A stretch of DNA of 41,296 nt from Tritrichomonas foetus (lineage: Eukaryota; Parabasalia; Tritrichomonadida; Tritrichomonadidae), in contig MLAK01000469.1 in the NCBI GenBank assembly GCA_001839685.1, positions 64,965-106,260 on the forward strand, given 5' to 3'. Shown here piece after piece: positions 40,350 to 41,296 of this stretch. Every line of letters starts with the position of its first letter. The stretch's first letter is position 1. The position numbers and the translations under genes are program-made. Below the pieces are notes generated by a model. The model was not told the origin of the DNA and did not search any database. It worked only from the letters and a program-made list of their open reading frames with translations.

Positions 40350-41174
40350 ATGTCATCTAAAATCGAAGATCCCCCTTATATCTATTATACCGAAGAAAAT
40401 GTTGACAAAGCAACTGCTAATGTTCACTATGTCTCTGTTCAAAGGCAGCTCACCGAACGTGCGCTTGAACTCATCGAATTAGATAATTCCACGATTCCCC
40501 CCATGGTCCTCGACGTCGGTTGTGGCACTGCCATTTCCGGGCAGCTTTTTGTCGAAAACAACATCAATTTTGTTGGTGTCGACATTGCGCCGATGATGCT
40601 ATTAAACGCGATCAAAATTGTACCGCCTCAGACTCCAAACTCGTTTGTTCGTGCAGATGCTGGCCAGGGACTTCCCTTCCGCGCGGGAGTCTTCGACGCG
40701 GCCATCGGAATCGATATCATCAGATGGCTATTCGCTAATTACGACGGTTGTGAACCATCGCCGAAAAGACTGCGTAACTTTTTCGAATCCTTACACGGGG
40801 CCCTTCGGTGTGGTGCCCGCGCGATTTTCAATTTCCATCCAGAAACGACAGATCAAGCCGAGCTGCTCAGCTCCATTGCCACTCGGTGCGGCTTTGGTGG
40901 AGGAATTCACACCGATTTCCCAAACTCAACCAAAGCGAGGGTCCACTGGCTCGTCTTGGAGGTCGGCGGAGTCATGCCAGACGCGGTCGATGAGCCGTTC
41001 TCTTTAGGCGGCTGCTTGAACGTTGATTCTGCACATCATCGAAGGTCTGGCAAAAAGAAAGGATTCAACAAAGTCGAATGGATTAAAAAGAAGAAGGAGA
41101 GGCAGAGACTGCTCGGAAAGAAAGTCGCTAATGACTCCAAATACACAGGAAGGTCTAGAAGAAGGTGGATCTGA
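40350..41174 (+). CDS. BUD23: 18S rRNA (guanine-N7)-methyltransferase, BUD23 type
   Basis: 274 residues, close to the usual size for the family. SAM-binding motif I is VLDVGCGTAISG (53-64), motif II has VGVDIAPMML, and motif IV has LPFRAGVFDAAIGID, all closely matching human and yeast Bud23. The C-terminal tail (about 235-274) is basic and ends with KVANDSKYTGRSRRR, the family's signature KVAxDSKFTGRKRR. Bud23, with its partner Trm112, methylates a conserved guanine in 18S rRNA and is needed for 40S maturation in the nucleus. No Trm112 gene is seen here. The gene is richer in G and C, with many C-ending codons, than its neighbours, which may reflect high expression. The ORFs in other frames within it are shadows. 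Confidence 0.95.
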   Translation: MSSKIEDPPYIYYTEENVDKATANVHYVSVQRQLTERALELIELDNSTIPPMVLDVGCGTAISGQLFVENNINFVGVDIAPMMLLNAIKIVPPQTPNSFVRADAGQGLPFRAGVFDAAIGIDIIRWLFANYDGCEPSPKRLRNFFESLHGALRCGARAIFNFHPETTDQAELLSSIATRCGFGGGIHTDFPNSTKARVHWLVLEVGGVMPDAVDEPFSLGGCLNVDSAHHRRSGKKKGFNKVEWIKKKKERQRLLGKKVANDSKYTGRSRRRWI

Positions 41175-41296
41175 GCGTGGATCTGTTTGTTCTCTCTGTC
41201 TGAAACCTTTTTTTAAGTAATTTTGCTATATAAGTAAAAAATGAAAGAAAAAATGTCTTTTTGAGTGATTTTGTTCTTGATGAATGATTTTGTTTT
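41175..41296. other. 3' flank of the BUD23-type gene
   Basis: 122 bases of T-rich DNA after the stop; no feature seen. Confidence 0.5.

Noticed and set aside
40322..40364. 14-bp direct repeat TGTCATCTAAAATC around the BUD23-type start, possibly a target-site duplication
   Set aside because: The 15 bases between copies contain no element, and the second copy encodes the N-terminus; a small local duplication or chance is more likely.
1..41296. CRISPR arrays, bacterial operons, ribosomal RNA genes, or a defence-type gene cluster
   Set aside because: Nothing of the kind was seen; the genes are eukaryotic, singly transcribed and mostly of known housekeeping or surface families.

Overview
The window looks like a scaffold from a trichomonad (parabasalid) genome, most likely Tritrichomonas. 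Supporting signs: strongly AT-rich DNA; very long intronless eukaryotic ORFs (2718, 1591 and 1419 codons); TCA-type initiator sequences a few bases upstream of many ATGs; a receptor-like class III cyclase with a PAS domain; and a Pmp-like parallel beta-helix surface protein. The genus is inferred; no marker here fixes the species.

Layout, left to right. 1-45 is a library artefact. 46-706 (-) is the start of an incomplete surface-type protein ending in Glu/Thr repeats. 845-1530 (+) is an unidentified decayed gene. 1771-9927 (-) is a complete TOR kinase, directly preceded upstream by a 110-codon coding-like frame broken by one TAG (9934-10263). 11290-12366 (+) is a bromodomain protein; 12931-13731 (-) an ENTH-like protein; 13940-18199 (+) a large helical protein of unknown function, divergent from the ENTH-like gene across 208 bp. 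A 19-bp minisatellite lies between its 3' end and that of the cyclase (18594-23369, -). 25157-26566 (+) is a protein with a possible C2-like N-terminus. 27059-32973 (-) is one Pmp-like surface protein gene, split in the assembly by an adapter, a 226-base N gap and a false 587-bp duplication. 34689-36700 (-) and 39379-40032 (-) are two diverged, decayed copies of the same repeated gene, the first with an integrase-core-like stretch. Between them, 37568-38854 (-) is a CAMK-type kinase. 40350-41174 (+) is a BUD23-type rRNA methyltransferase.

The intact genes are housekeeping and signalling genes (TOR growth control, cyclic nucleotide signalling, a CAMK-like kinase, acetyl-lysine reading, endocytic adaptor, ribosome maturation) mixed with surface proteins. 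They are transcribed from individual promoters on both strands; nothing suggests an operon or a single joint pathway. I found no clear new biological system. The most useful results are: two Nextera-type mate-pair junctions that explain the broken gene and window start; the non-canonical catalytic residues of the cyclase; the unannotated pair of integrase-like relics; and the broken small gene abutting TOR.
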